A stretch of 64,000 nucleotides of DNA from Ruania alba. GTDB lineage: Bacteria > Actinomycetota > Actinomycetes > Actinomycetales > Beutenbergiaceae. The notes below the pieces were generated by a model, which saw nothing but the letters and a program-made list of their open reading frames with translations, was not told the origin of the DNA and ran no database searches. This document shows positions 54,022 to 62,786 of the stretch, one piece after another. The DNA lies in assembly GCF_900105765.1 (NCBI RefSeq), contig NZ_FNTX01000001.1:744001-808000 (forward strand), read 5' to 3'. Position 1 is the stretch's first letter. The number at the start of each line of letters is the position of its first letter. A program made the position numbers and the translations under genes.

Positions 54022-54357
54022 ATGAGCGAGGCGACCGGTACCGGATCCACAGAGCTACCGGAGCAGTTGCTCAGCCTGCGGGGGAGCATCGACAACATCG
54101 ATGCCGCGCTCATCCACCTGCTGGCGGAGCGATTCAAGTGCACTCAAGCGGTGGGGCGCCTCAAAGCGCATCAGGGCCTTCCGCCGTCGGACCTCTCACG
54201 CGAGGAGCAGCAGATCGCACGACTGCGCTCGCTGGCTGAGGATGCCGGGCTCGACCCCGTCTTCGCCGAGAAGTTCCTGGCGTTCATCATCGCCGAGGTC
54301 ATCCGGCACCACGAGGACATCGCGTCCGAACGACCGGAGCGGGCCGAACACGCCTGA
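54022..54357 (+). CDS. Chorismate mutase (AroQ type)
   Basis: A 111-residue all-helical chorismate mutase converting chorismate to prephenate. SLRGSIDNIDAALIHLLAERF with the catalytic Arg and Lys region KCTQAVGRLKAHQGLP is typical, and there is no prephenate dehydratase fusion or signal peptide. In actinobacteria this form often needs DAHP synthase for full activity. ATG 54022 is the family start. Confidence 0.9.
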   Translation: MSEATGTGSTELPEQLLSLRGSIDNIDAALIHLLAERFKCTQAVGRLKAHQGLPPSDLSREEQQIARLRSLAEDAGLDPVFAEKFLAFIIAEVIRHHEDIASERPERAEHA

Positions 54358-54364
54358 CCTCTCA

Positions 54365-54386
54365 CACAGGCGGCGCGGCCCCTGTG
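54365..54386 (+). terminator. Weak hairpin after chorismate mutase
   Basis: CACAGG and CCTGTG arms with a GC-rich loop lie 8 bases after the stop; a possible terminator before the nitrate operon, with no T-run. Confidence 0.35.
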
Positions 54387-54395
54387 CGATAAACC

Positions 54396-54409
54396 TTACG
54401 GCTGCGTAA
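54396..54409. promoter_or_regulatory. TTAC-N6-GTAA inverted repeat upstream of narK
   Basis: A perfect TTAC/GTAA inverted repeat with a 6-base spacer lies 77 bases before the narK start, in an AT-richer stretch. GlnR-type sites in actinobacteria contain spaced GTNAC elements, so nitrogen control by GlnR or a nitrate regulator is possible. The match is loose. Confidence 0.4.
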
Positions 54410-54485
54410 CTGCCCGGACCCGTCCGCCGAACACGCCCTCCCTAGCGTCGTACCCACTGATCGGTACGTCACCAGGAGAGGCCAC

Positions 54486-55865
54486 ATGTCTGTACCCGCG
54501 CCGTCGTCCGTCACCGACGAACCCACCGCCACCGCCGCACCGGCCGGTTCGGCCACCACCGCGCAGCGCCGGACCCGCCGGTGGATCGAGCACTGGGACC
54601 CCGAGGACCATGCGTCCTGGGAGGGCGGCGGCCGACGGGTTGCTCGCCGGAACCTGTGGATCTCCATCCTCGCCGAGTTTCTCGGGTTCGGGGTCTGGGC
54701 GTTGTGGTCGATCGTGGTGCCGCAGCTCGCCTCGGCCGGTTTCACCCTCACCGTGGACCAGCAGTTCTGGCTGATCGCGGTGCCCAGTCTGGTCGGCGCC
54801 ACCCTGCGCATCCCGTACACCTTCGCCGTCCCGATCTTCGGCGGCCGGAACTGGACGATCGTCTCCGCGCTCCTGCTGCTCCTGCCGACGGCGGCCCTCG
54901 CCTTCGCGGTGCAGCGTCCCGATCTGCCGTTCGAGACGCTCCTGCTCATCGCCGCGCTCGCCGGCGTGGGCGGGGGGAACTTTGCCTCGTCCATGGCCAA
55001 CATCTCCTTCTTCTACCCGGAGAAGGAGAAGGGGCGCGCACTGGGGATGAACGCCGCCGGGGGCAATGTGGGCACGGCGGCTGTGCAACTCGCTGTTCCG
55101 CTGGTGATCGTGGCCGGAGCAGGAGTGGCCCTAGAGCGAGCCGGGCTGATGTTCATCCCGCTGGCAATCCTGGCCGCGTTCCTCGCCTGGCGGTTCATGG
55201 ACAACCTGGGCACTGCCAAGGCCGACGTGCGCTCCTTCGCCGTGGCCGCCCGGAAGAAGCACACCTGGATCATCTCCTTCCTCTACATCGGCACCTTCGG
55301 CTCGTTCATCGGCTACTCGGGTGCCTTCCCCATGTTGATGCAGGGCGAGTTCCCGGAGATGACCCTCTCGATCGCGTTCGTCGGGGCCCTGGTCGGCTCC
55401 GTGGCTCGCCCGCTCGGCGGGATCATCGCCGACAAGGTCGGTGGGGCGTGGGTGTCGATCGTCTCCTATGCGGTGATGGCCCTCGGCGCGATCGGGGTGA
55501 TCCATGCCCTGGAAGGTCACCAGTTCGGCCTCTTCTTCGCCTCCTTCATGGTGCTGTTCATCGCCTCCGGGGTGGGGAACGGCTCGATCTATCGGATGAT
55601 CCCGGCGGTGTTCCGGGCCGAGGCCAGCACCTCCGAAGACGCCTCACGCGCCCGCCGTGCCGCGGCGGGATGCATCGGTATCGCCGGAGCCGTCGGTGCG
55701 TTCGGCGGGTTCCTCATTCCCCGCGGGTTCGCCGTCTCGACCGACCTGGCCGGCTCGCTGGTGCCCGCCTTGTGGCTGTTCATCGGTTGCTATGGGGCGA
55801 TGGCGATCGTCACGTGGGCCGTGTACCTGCGCCGCGGTTCGGCGATCTCCGCCGCCGGCATCTGA
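54486..55865 (+). CDS. narK: Nitrate/nitrite MFS transporter NarK
   Basis: A 459-residue MFS protein with 12 predicted hydrophobic segments. The nitrate-transporter signatures GNFASSMANISFFYPEKEKG and GVGNGSIYRMIPAVF are present, and the N-terminal WIEHWDPEDHASWEGGGRRV extension matches the NarK2-like actinobacterial group. ATG 54486 has AGGAGAGG upstream. It is the first gene of a nitrate assimilation operon, with the reductase seven bases downstream. Confidence 0.93.
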   Translation: MSVPAPSSVTDEPTATAAPAGSATTAQRRTRRWIEHWDPEDHASWEGGGRRVARRNLWISILAEFLGFGVWALWSIVVPQLASAGFTLTVDQQFWLIAVPSLVGATLRIPYTFAVPIFGGRNWTIVSALLLLLPTAALAFAVQRPDLPFETLLLIAALAGVGGGNFASSMANISFFYPEKEKGRALGMNAAGGNVGTAAVQLAVPLVIVAGAGVALERAGLMFIPLAILAAFLAWRFMDNLGTAKADVRSFAVAARKKHTWIISFLYIGTFGSFIGYSGAFPMLMQGEFPEMTLSIAFVGALVGSVARPLGGIIADKVGGAWVSIVSYAVMALGAIGVIHALEGHQFGLFFASFMVLFIASGVGNGSIYRMIPAVFRAEASTSEDASRARRAAAGCIGIAGAVGAFGGFLIPRGFAVSTDLAGSLVPALWLFIGCYGAMAIVTWAVYLRRGSAISAAGI

Positions 55866-55872
55866 GGGCCCG

Positions 55873-58035
55873 ATGAGCACTGCGACGCACTGCCCGTACT
55901 GCGCGCTGCAGTGCGGGATGAACCTGGATCCTGCTGAGGGCACGACCGGTGTCTCGGTGACCCCTCGGCAGTTCCCCACCAACGCCGGGGGCCTGTGCCA
56001 GAAGGGCTGGACCAGCGCCGAACTGCTGCGTACCCCGGACCGGATCACCACGCCGCTGCTGCGCGGCCGCGACGGCGAGCTGCATCCGGTCGGCTGGGAC
56101 GAAGCCCTGGCCACGATCACCGACCGGGTGCAGCGGATCCAGGCCGAGCACGGCCACGACGCGGTGGCCGTGTTCGGTGGCGGTGGTCTCACCAACGAGA
56201 AGGCCTACACCCTCGGCAAGTTCGCCCGGACCGTGCTGCGCACCCCGAACATCGACTACAACGGCCGCTTCTGCATGTCCAGTGCCGCGGCGGCGACCAA
56301 CCGTGCGCTCGGCATGGATCGTGGTCTGCCGTTCCCGCTGACCGACCTGTCCGGTGCCGATGTGGTGGTGCTGCTCGGGTCGAACCTCGCCGAGACGATG
56401 CCCCCGGCCGTGCAGCACCTCGCACCGGTCCGTGACCGTGGTGGGCTCGTGGTGGTCGATCCACGCAGGAGCAGGACGGCGGCCCTCACCGGTGAGCCCG
56501 GTGGCACCCAGGGAGAGGGGAGCCAGGGCGTCCACGTCCAACCGGTCCCGGGCACCGACCTGGTGGTACTGCTCGCTGTGACGCACGTGGTGATCGCCGA
56601 GAACCTCCTGGACCAGGACTACCTGGCCGAGCGCACCACCGGGTTCGAGGAGGTCCGCAGATCGGTCGCCCCCTGGTGGCCCGAACGGGCCGAGACGGTC
56701 TGCGGAGTGCCGGCGGGCACCCTACGCCGCCTGGCCCGGATGCTCGCCGCCGCATCACCCGCCCGAGGCGGTCGGGGCGCCTACCTGCTCACCGGGCGGG
56801 GAGTCGAGCAGTCCACCCAGGGCACCGCCACGGTCACCGCCACGATCAACCTCTCCTTAGTGCTGGGACTCCCGGGCCGGACGGGCAGCGGATATGGGGC
56901 GATCACCGGCCAGGGCAACGGCCAGGGCGGCCGGGAGCACGGCCAGAAGGCCGACCAGCTCCCCGGCTATCGCTCGATCACCGACCCCGCCGCCCGTGCG
57001 CACGTCGCCGCCGTCTGGGGCGTTGACGAGGCGACCATCCCGGGGCCCGGGCGGCCCGCCGTCGAGCTGCTCACCTCGCTCGGCCGACCCGCCACGGACG
57101 AGGTGCCCGGTGGGCCGCGAGCCCTGTTCGTGCACGGGGCGAACGTGGTGGTGAGTGCCCCGAACGTGCACCGGGTGGCCGAGGCGCTGCGGCGGTTGGA
57201 CCTGCTGGTGGTGTGCGACTTCGTGCCCTCGGAGACGGCGTTGCTGGCGGACGTGGTGCTCCCGGTGACCCAGTGGGCCGAGGAGGAGGGCACGATGACC
57301 TCCCTGGAAGGCCGGGTGATTCGGCGCCGTCGGGCGGTGGACCCATCGGGCCGGGCCCGCTCGGAGCTGTGGATCCTCGCCGAGCTGGCGCGGCGGTTCG
57401 GCTCAGTGGTCCGTTTCGATACGGACCCGGCCGAGGTGTTCGACGAGCTCGCCCGCGCCTCGGCCGGGGGAGTGGCGGACTACTCCGGACTCAGTCACGC
57501 CCGGTTGGATGCCGACGAGGCCGCGAAGGGCCCGGGCTATTTCTGGCCGGTACCTGCTGGAGATCATCCCGGTACCCCGCGGCCGTTCCAGGACCGGTTC
57601 CCGAGCGTGGACGGGCGCGCCCGGATGGTCCCGGTGGACCACTACGGGCCTGCGGACGATGTGCGGCCCGACGCACCGGTGTACCTGGTCACCGGCCGGG
57701 TGCTGCAGCACTACCAGTCGGGAGCCCAGACCCGCCGGGTGGCGGAACTGAACCGGATCGCGGCCGAAGCGCACGTGGAGCTACACCCGCTGCTGGCCAC
57801 CCGGTTGGGCATCGACGACGGTTCCCTGATCCGACTGCGCACCTCCCGTGGGGAGGCGCTCGCCCGCGCGCGCTGGTCGGAGTCCATCCGCACCGACACG
57901 GTCTTCATGCCGTTCCATTTCAGCGGCACCGGGAGCGTCAATCTCCTCACCAGCGACGCCACCGACCCGATCTCCGGGATGCCCGAGTTCAAGGTGTGCG
58001 CCACCGATCTCCGACCGGCAGGAGCAGTGCGATGA
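55873..58035 (+). CDS. nasA: Assimilatory nitrate reductase catalytic subunit (molybdopterin oxidoreductase)
   Basis: A 720-residue Mo-bisMGD enzyme reducing nitrate to nitrite. The N-terminal [4Fe-4S] site uses Cys7, Cys10, Cys14 and Cys42, and the Mo ligand Cys134 is in [10 protein letters not shown]. The middle has [12 protein letters not shown] and a C-terminal dinucleotide-binding domain [15 protein letters not shown]. No C-terminal [2Fe-2S] domain is fused; electron transfer probably comes from the adjacent FAD protein. Its TGA overlaps the next ATG (ATGA). Confidence 0.93.
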   Translation: MSTATHCPYCALQCGMNLDPAEGTTGVSVTPRQFPTNAGGLCQKGWTSAELLRTPDRITTPLLRGRDGELHPVGWDEALATITDRVQRIQAEHGHDAVAVFGGGGLTNEKAYTLGKFARTVLRTPNIDYNGRFCMSSAAAATNRALGMDRGLPFPLTDLSGADVVVLLGSNLAETMPPAVQHLAPVRDRGGLVVVDPRRSRTAALTGEPGGTQGEGSQGVHVQPVPGTDLVVLLAVTHVVIAENLLDQDYLAERTTGFEEVRRSVAPWWPERAETVCGVPAGTLRRLARMLAAASPARGGRGAYLLTGRGVEQSTQGTATVTATINLSLVLGLPGRTGSGYGAITGQGNGQGGREHGQKADQLPGYRSITDPAARAHVAAVWGVDEATIPGPGRPAVELLTSLGRPATDEVPGGPRALFVHGANVVVSAPNVHRVAEALRRLDLLVVCDFVPSETALLADVVLPVTQWAEEEGTMTSLEGRVIRRRRAVDPSGRARSELWILAELARRFGSVVRFDTDPAEVFDELARASAGGVADYSGLSHARLDADEAAKGPGYFWPVPAGDHPGTPRPFQDRFPSVDGRARMVPVDHYGPADDVRPDAPVYLVTGRVLQHYQSGAQTRRVAELNRIAAEAHVELHPLLATRLGIDDGSLIRLRTSRGEALARARWSESIRTDTVFMPFHFSGTGSVNLLTSDATDPISGMPEFKVCATDLRPAGAVR

Positions 58036-59681
58036 ACGCCCCACGCCGGATCGTCGTCGTCGGCCACGGGATGGTCGGCTCCCGGTTCGCCGACGACCTG
58101 ATCGCCCGCGCCGACCCAGGCAGCGTCACCGTGCAGGTGCTGGGTGCCGAGGAGTACGAGCCCTACAACCGGGTGCTGCTCAGCGAGGTGGTGGCCGGCC
58201 GCGCTGACCTGAGCTCGCTCACCTTGCCCACCACGGCGTCCGAGGCGCTGCAGGTGCGCCGTGGAACCACGGTGCGTTCGATCGACCTCGGTGCTCGGCA
58301 GGTGCGAATCGACGGCGGCCGATACCCCTACGACCACCTCGTCCTGGCGACCGGTTCGGCCGCCCGGGTCCCCGTCATCGACGGCCTGCATCCGGACCTG
58401 CCGGCCGGGGTGCATGCCCTGCGCACGCTCGACGACGCCCGCGAGATCGTGGCGGCCACCGCCAACGCGCGGCGGGCGACAGTCATCGGAGCAGGAGTGC
58501 TCGGACTCGAGGCGGCCTGCGGGCTGATCCGCCGCGGGCTCGAGGTGACCGTGCTGCACACCGGGACCGGGCCGATGGACCGCCAGCTCGACCCGTCCGC
58601 CGCTGCCGTGGTCACCGGTGAGCTACGCCGGCTTGGCGCCCGGGTGATCACCGGAGCACGCACGACGGCGGTCCGCACCCAGGGTGGGCACCTCACCGGA
58701 GTGGTCGCTCGCCTGGGCGAGGGGGAGGAGCACGTGCCCACCGACCTGCTGGTGCTTGCCTGTGGGACAGAGCCGGAGACGAGGCTCGCCCGGCAGGCCG
58801 GTCTGCCGGTGGATCGCGGAGTGCTGGTCGGGCCGGACCTGACCAGCCCTGCCGATCCTCGCGTGCATGCGATCGGGGACTGCGCCCAGCCGCCCGAGGG
58901 TGGGACCGGGCTGATCGCTCAGGGATGGGACCAGGCCCGCCGGCTCGCGGAGATCCTCACCGGACAGGAGCATCTGCCTCCCGCGGCCTGGCCCGACGGC
59001 GGAGAACGCCCCAGCATGGCACTCCGGCTCAGCCTCGCCGTGGTGTCCCGCCCGGCCCCGGCCCCAGAGCCCCACCAGACCCCGGTACCTGCGGCCGGCA
59101 CGGACGTGGTGCGGCTCAAGGCAGCAGGGCTGGACGTGGTCACCATGGGCCGGTCCGACGACGGCAGCACACCGGGGGCGCGCACCGTCACCCTCTCCGA
59201 CCCTGACGACGGACGGCACCTGGCCGCGACCGTGTGCGAGGGCGTGCTCGTGGCTGCCACCTGCGTCGGCGCTGCGGATGTGGGCGCCGATCTGGTCGCG
59301 AGCTACACCCGCCGGCTGCCGGTGCCCGCTGATCCTGCTCATCTGCTGCTGCGCCCGCTCACTCACGCGCCCGCGCCGGCGGCCGACCCGTCCCGGATGC
59401 CCGAGAGCACCACCGTGTGCACGTGCAACGGCGTCAGCAAGGGCGACATCGTGTCGGCCTGGGGCGGCGGCGCTCGGACCATCGAGGACATCGCACGCAC
59501 GACGCGGGCCACCACCGGCTGCGGTGGCTGCACGGACGCCGTCTGCGGTCTCGCCCAGTGGCTCGCGGAGTGCGAGCCTGCGGCCAGTCCGGCCGTCTCT
59601 CACGGCGAACGAGCCGACGGTGAGAAAGCCGTGACGGCGGCGCAACGCACCGCGCACACGTGCGAAATCGCCGCCGAATAG
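58032..59681 (+). CDS. FAD-dependent oxidoreductase with BFD-like [2Fe-2S] domain, nitrate reductase electron-transfer subunit (NasB/NirB-like)
   Basis: A 549-residue protein. The NADH/FAD part resembles NirB and NasB (IVVVGHGMVGSRFADDL, VIGAGVLGLEAACGL, IGDCAQPP). After a spacer, a BFD-like [2Fe-2S] site with CTCNGVSKGDI and TGCGGCTDAVCG ends the protein. It lacks the sirohaem domains of NirB, so it cannot reduce nitrite and most likely feeds electrons from NADH to the nitrate reductase it overlaps. Confidence 0.85.
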   Translation: MNAPRRIVVVGHGMVGSRFADDLIARADPGSVTVQVLGAEEYEPYNRVLLSEVVAGRADLSSLTLPTTASEALQVRRGTTVRSIDLGARQVRIDGGRYPYDHLVLATGSAARVPVIDGLHPDLPAGVHALRTLDDAREIVAATANARRATVIGAGVLGLEAACGLIRRGLEVTVLHTGTGPMDRQLDPSAAAVVTGELRRLGARVITGARTTAVRTQGGHLTGVVARLGEGEEHVPTDLLVLACGTEPETRLARQAGLPVDRGVLVGPDLTSPADPRVHAIGDCAQPPEGGTGLIAQGWDQARRLAEILTGQEHLPPAAWPDGGERPSMALRLSLAVVSRPAPAPEPHQTPVPAAGTDVVRLKAAGLDVVTMGRSDDGSTPGARTVTLSDPDDGRHLAATVCEGVLVAATCVGAADVGADLVASYTRRLPVPADPAHLLLRPLTHAPAPAADPSRMPESTTVCTCNGVSKGDIVSAWGGGARTIEDIARTTRATTGCGGCTDAVCGLAQWLAECEPAASPAVSHGERADGEKAVTAAQRTAHTCEIAAE

Positions 59682-59745
59682 CGTGCACAGACATAGCCGA
59701 TGGATCCGAGAGGACCGACGTGATCGACCCCCAGGAGCGCACCTC

Positions 59746-62391
59746 ATGACCGGAGCCACGCAGAGGCACCTCGTCGTCGTCGGAGGCGGCATGGTGGCCC
59801 AGCGCCTCGTGGAGGCGCTCGTCGCGCGGGACACCGCAGAGACCTGGCGCGTCTCGGTGTTCGCCGAGGAACCGCTGAAGCCGTACGACCGCGTTGCACT
59901 GACGTCCTACTTCTCCGCGCGTGACGCCGACGAGCTCACCCTCGGTGACCCAGCACTGTGGGACGACCCGAGAGTGAGCCTGCACCGCGACCGCGGGATC
60001 ATCGAGATCGACCGCGAGGCCAAGCAGGTGACCGACCGGCTCGGTCAGGTGTGGGACTACGACGAGCTGGTCCTCGCCACCGGCTCCAGCGCCGCGATGC
60101 CACCGATCCTGGGCAACGACCTGCCGGGCGTATTCGTCTACCGGACCATCGATGACGTCGCCGCACTGCGCGGCTGGGTGGAGGCCAAGCGAGCCGATGG
60201 TGCGGGTGCCCGCTTCGATCGTCCAGTGCGGGGCGCCGTCATCGGCGGTGGTCTGCTCGGACTGGAGGCCGCCGGGGCACTCAAGGCCCTCGACGCCCAG
60301 GCCACGGTGATCCAGTTCGGCACCCACCTGATGGACGCCCAGATCGACCTCGGCGGCGGTCAGGCGCTGACCCGACTCATCAACGATCTGGGCATCGCGG
60401 TGCGCACCGACACCGCGACCCAGCAGATGCGTCCTTCGAAGCGCACCGGTCACGTCGGCCGGCTCGACTTTGCCGACGGTGGCCGACTCGATGTGGACGT
60501 CGTGGTGGTGGCCACCGGGGTGCGGCCACGCGACGAGCTTGCCCGCGCGGCCGGGCTGCCGATCGGCGAGCGTGGCGGCGTCGTGGTCGATCTGGCGTGC
60601 CACACCGAGGACCCGCACGTCTGGGCGGTCGGCGAGGTCGCATGCATCGAGGGGCGATGCATCGGGCTGGTCGCCCCCGGGTACGCGATGGCCGAAGTGG
60701 TCGCCGACCGGCTGCTCGGTGGCGACGCCACCTTCCCCGGCGCGGACACCGCCACCAAGCTGAAGCTGCAAGGGGTGGACGTGGCCAGCTTCGGGGATGC
60801 TTTCGGACGCACCGAGGGTGCGATGGAGGTGGTCTTCGCAGACCCGGTGGCCGGGATCTACAAGAAGCTGGTGCTATCCGACGACGGCCGCACGTTGCTT
60901 GGCGGAGTGTTCGTCGGCGATGCATCGCCGTATGCCAGCTTGCGTCCGCTGCTCGGCTCCGAGCTGCCGGGGGACCCGTCCGCATATCTGGTGCCCGACG
61001 GTGGCGGGGGCGGTGGTCTCGCCGGCCTGGAGCTGCCCGACGACGCGGCCGTGTGCTCGTGCAACAACGTCTTGGCCGGCACCATCCGGGGTGCGGTGAC
61101 AGAGCACGGGTGCACGGACCTGGCTGGGGTGAAGGGATGCACGAAGGCCGGCACCAGTTGCGGCTCCTGCCTGCCCCTGGTCAAGAAGATCACCACTACC
61201 GAGCTCGAGAAGGCCGGCGTGGAGGTCTCCGACGCGCTCTGCGAGCACTTCGAGCTCTCGCGTGCGCAGCTCTTCGACGCCGTCCGGGTGGCGGACCTGC
61301 ACACCTTCAGCGAGATCATCGACCGGTTCGGCCACATCACCGACCCGACCGCCGGCCCGGGGCGCGGGTGCGACATCTGCAAACCGGTGATCGGCTCGAT
61401 CCTCGCCTCGCTCGGCAACGGGCACATCCTCGAGGGTGAGCAGGCCACCCTGCAGGACACCAACGACCACGTGATGGCGAACATGCAGAAGGACGGCACC
61501 TACTCCGTGGTGCCGCGTATCCCGGGTGGCGAGATCACCCCGGACGGACTTCTCGTGATCGGCCAGGTGGCGAAGGACTTCGGCCTCTACACGAAGATCA
61601 CCGGCGGGCAGCGGATCGACATGTTCGGTGCGCGGATCGAGCAGCTGCCCCAGATCTGGAAGCGGTTGGTCGAGCGCGGGTTCGAGTCCGGGCACGCCTA
61701 CGGCAAGTCGTTACGCACCGTGAAATCCTGTGTGGGTTCCACCTGGTGCCGGTACGGGGTACAGGACTCGGTCGCGATGGCCGTGGAGCTGGAGCTGCGG
61801 TACCGAGGGCTGCGGTCACCGCACAAGCTCAAGCTCGGCGTCTCCGGGTGCGCCCGCGAGTGCGCGGAGGCGCGGGGCAAGGATGTCGGCGTGATCGCCA
61901 CCGACAAGGGCTGGAACGTCTATGTGGGCGGCAACGGCGGGTTTACCCCGCGGCACGCGAAGCTGCTCGCCGAGGACCTCAGCTCCGAGGAGCTGATTCG
62001 CACGATCGACCGGTTCCTCATGTACTACATCCGCACCGCGGACCGGCTGCAACGCACAGCGCCGTGGATCGAGGACGTCGAGGGCGGCCTCGACGGGGTG
62101 CGCGACGTGATCATGTCCGACAGTCTCGGTATCGCGGCGGACCTGGACGCGGCGATGGCCGAGCACGTGGGCGCCTACCGGGACGAGTGGGCGGCCGTGC
62201 TCGAGGACCCGGAGAAGTTGCGTCGGTTCGGCTCCTTCGTGAACGCTCCCGAGACGCCCGACCCTGACCTGGCCTACGTCAATGAACGCGGCCAGATCCG
62301 CCCGGCGACCCCCGCCGAACGGGACGAGGAGGCTGCGGACCTGATCCGCCCGGTCGTGATTGCCGGCGCCACCTTGGAGGTACGTTCATGA
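59746..62391 (+). CDS. nirB: Nitrite reductase [NAD(P)H] large subunit
   Basis: An 881-residue sirohaem nitrite reductase. The N-terminal NADH/FAD module (LVVVGGGMVAQRLVEAL) is followed by a BFD-like [2Fe-2S] domain (CSCNNVLAGTI, TSCGSCLP) and the sulfite/nitrite reductase part, with sirohaem-[4Fe-4S] Cys in SCVGSTWCRYG and GVSGCARECAEA. ATG 59746 with CAGGAG is the family start. It reduces nitrite to ammonia with NirD; the ATG of nirD overlaps its stop. Confidence 0.96.
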   Translation: MTGATQRHLVVVGGGMVAQRLVEALVARDTAETWRVSVFAEEPLKPYDRVALTSYFSARDADELTLGDPALWDDPRVSLHRDRGIIEIDREAKQVTDRLGQVWDYDELVLATGSSAAMPPILGNDLPGVFVYRTIDDVAALRGWVEAKRADGAGARFDRPVRGAVIGGGLLGLEAAGALKALDAQATVIQFGTHLMDAQIDLGGGQALTRLINDLGIAVRTDTATQQMRPSKRTGHVGRLDFADGGRLDVDVVVVATGVRPRDELARAAGLPIGERGGVVVDLACHTEDPHVWAVGEVACIEGRCIGLVAPGYAMAEVVADRLLGGDATFPGADTATKLKLQGVDVASFGDAFGRTEGAMEVVFADPVAGIYKKLVLSDDGRTLLGGVFVGDASPYASLRPLLGSELPGDPSAYLVPDGGGGGGLAGLELPDDAAVCSCNNVLAGTIRGAVTEHGCTDLAGVKGCTKAGTSCGSCLPLVKKITTTELEKAGVEVSDALCEHFELSRAQLFDAVRVADLHTFSEIIDRFGHITDPTAGPGRGCDICKPVIGSILASLGNGHILEGEQATLQDTNDHVMANMQKDGTYSVVPRIPGGEITPDGLLVIGQVAKDFGLYTKITGGQRIDMFGARIEQLPQIWKRLVERGFESGHAYGKSLRTVKSCVGSTWCRYGVQDSVAMAVELELRYRGLRSPHKLKLGVSGCARECAEARGKDVGVIATDKGWNVYVGGNGGFTPRHAKLLAEDLSSEELIRTIDRFLMYYIRTADRLQRTAPWIEDVEGGLDGVRDVIMSDSLGIAADLDAAMAEHVGAYRDEWAAVLEDPEKLRRFGSFVNAPETPDPDLAYVNERGQIRPATPAERDEEAADLIRPVVIAGATLEVRS

Positions 62392-62786
62392 GCGAGACCA
62401 CGACTGCATCAGGGACCTGGAACGCCGTGTGCAGCCTTGAGGAGCTGACGGTCGAACGCGGCGCCGCCGCCCTGGTGGACGGCGTGCAGATGGCGCTATT
62501 CCGCATGCCCGACGACGCGGTGTACGCCGTGGCACAGCGGGACCCGTTCAGTGGGTCGAACGTGATGTCCCGCGGGATCGTCGGCACCCGGCAGGGGGAG
62601 CCCACGGTGGCCGGGCCGCTGTACAAGCAGGTCTTCTCCCTGCGCACCGGCGCCTGCCTGGAGCGCGCCGGGTACGAGCCGGTCGACGGGGACGGCGATC
62701 TGCCCACCTGGCCTGTCCAGGTGGTGGACGCTGAAGTGCGGGTGCAGACTTCTCACACCCGACAGGCGCAGGATGTGAAGTCATGA
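62388..62786 (+). CDS. nirD: Nitrite reductase small subunit
   Basis: A 132-residue Rieske-fold protein lacking Rieske Cys/His ligands, as is normal for NirD. Family features: LEELTVERGAAALVDGVQMA, YAVAQRDPFSGSNVMSRGI and YKQVFSLRTGACLE. It overlaps nirB and the sirohaem synthase gene by 4 bases each (ATGA). Confidence 0.93.
   Translation: MSETTTASGTWNAVCSLEELTVERGAAALVDGVQMALFRMPDDAVYAVAQRDPFSGSNVMSRGIVGTRQGEPTVAGPLYKQVFSLRTGACLERAGYEPVDGDGDLPTWPVQVVDAEVRVQTSHTRQAQDVKS

Noticed and set aside
51108-54143. A 1011-codon open frame antisense to clpX and the Rv2629-like gene
   Set aside because: It is a Ser/Arg/Ala-rich shadow of high-GC genes on the other strand with no recognisable domain.
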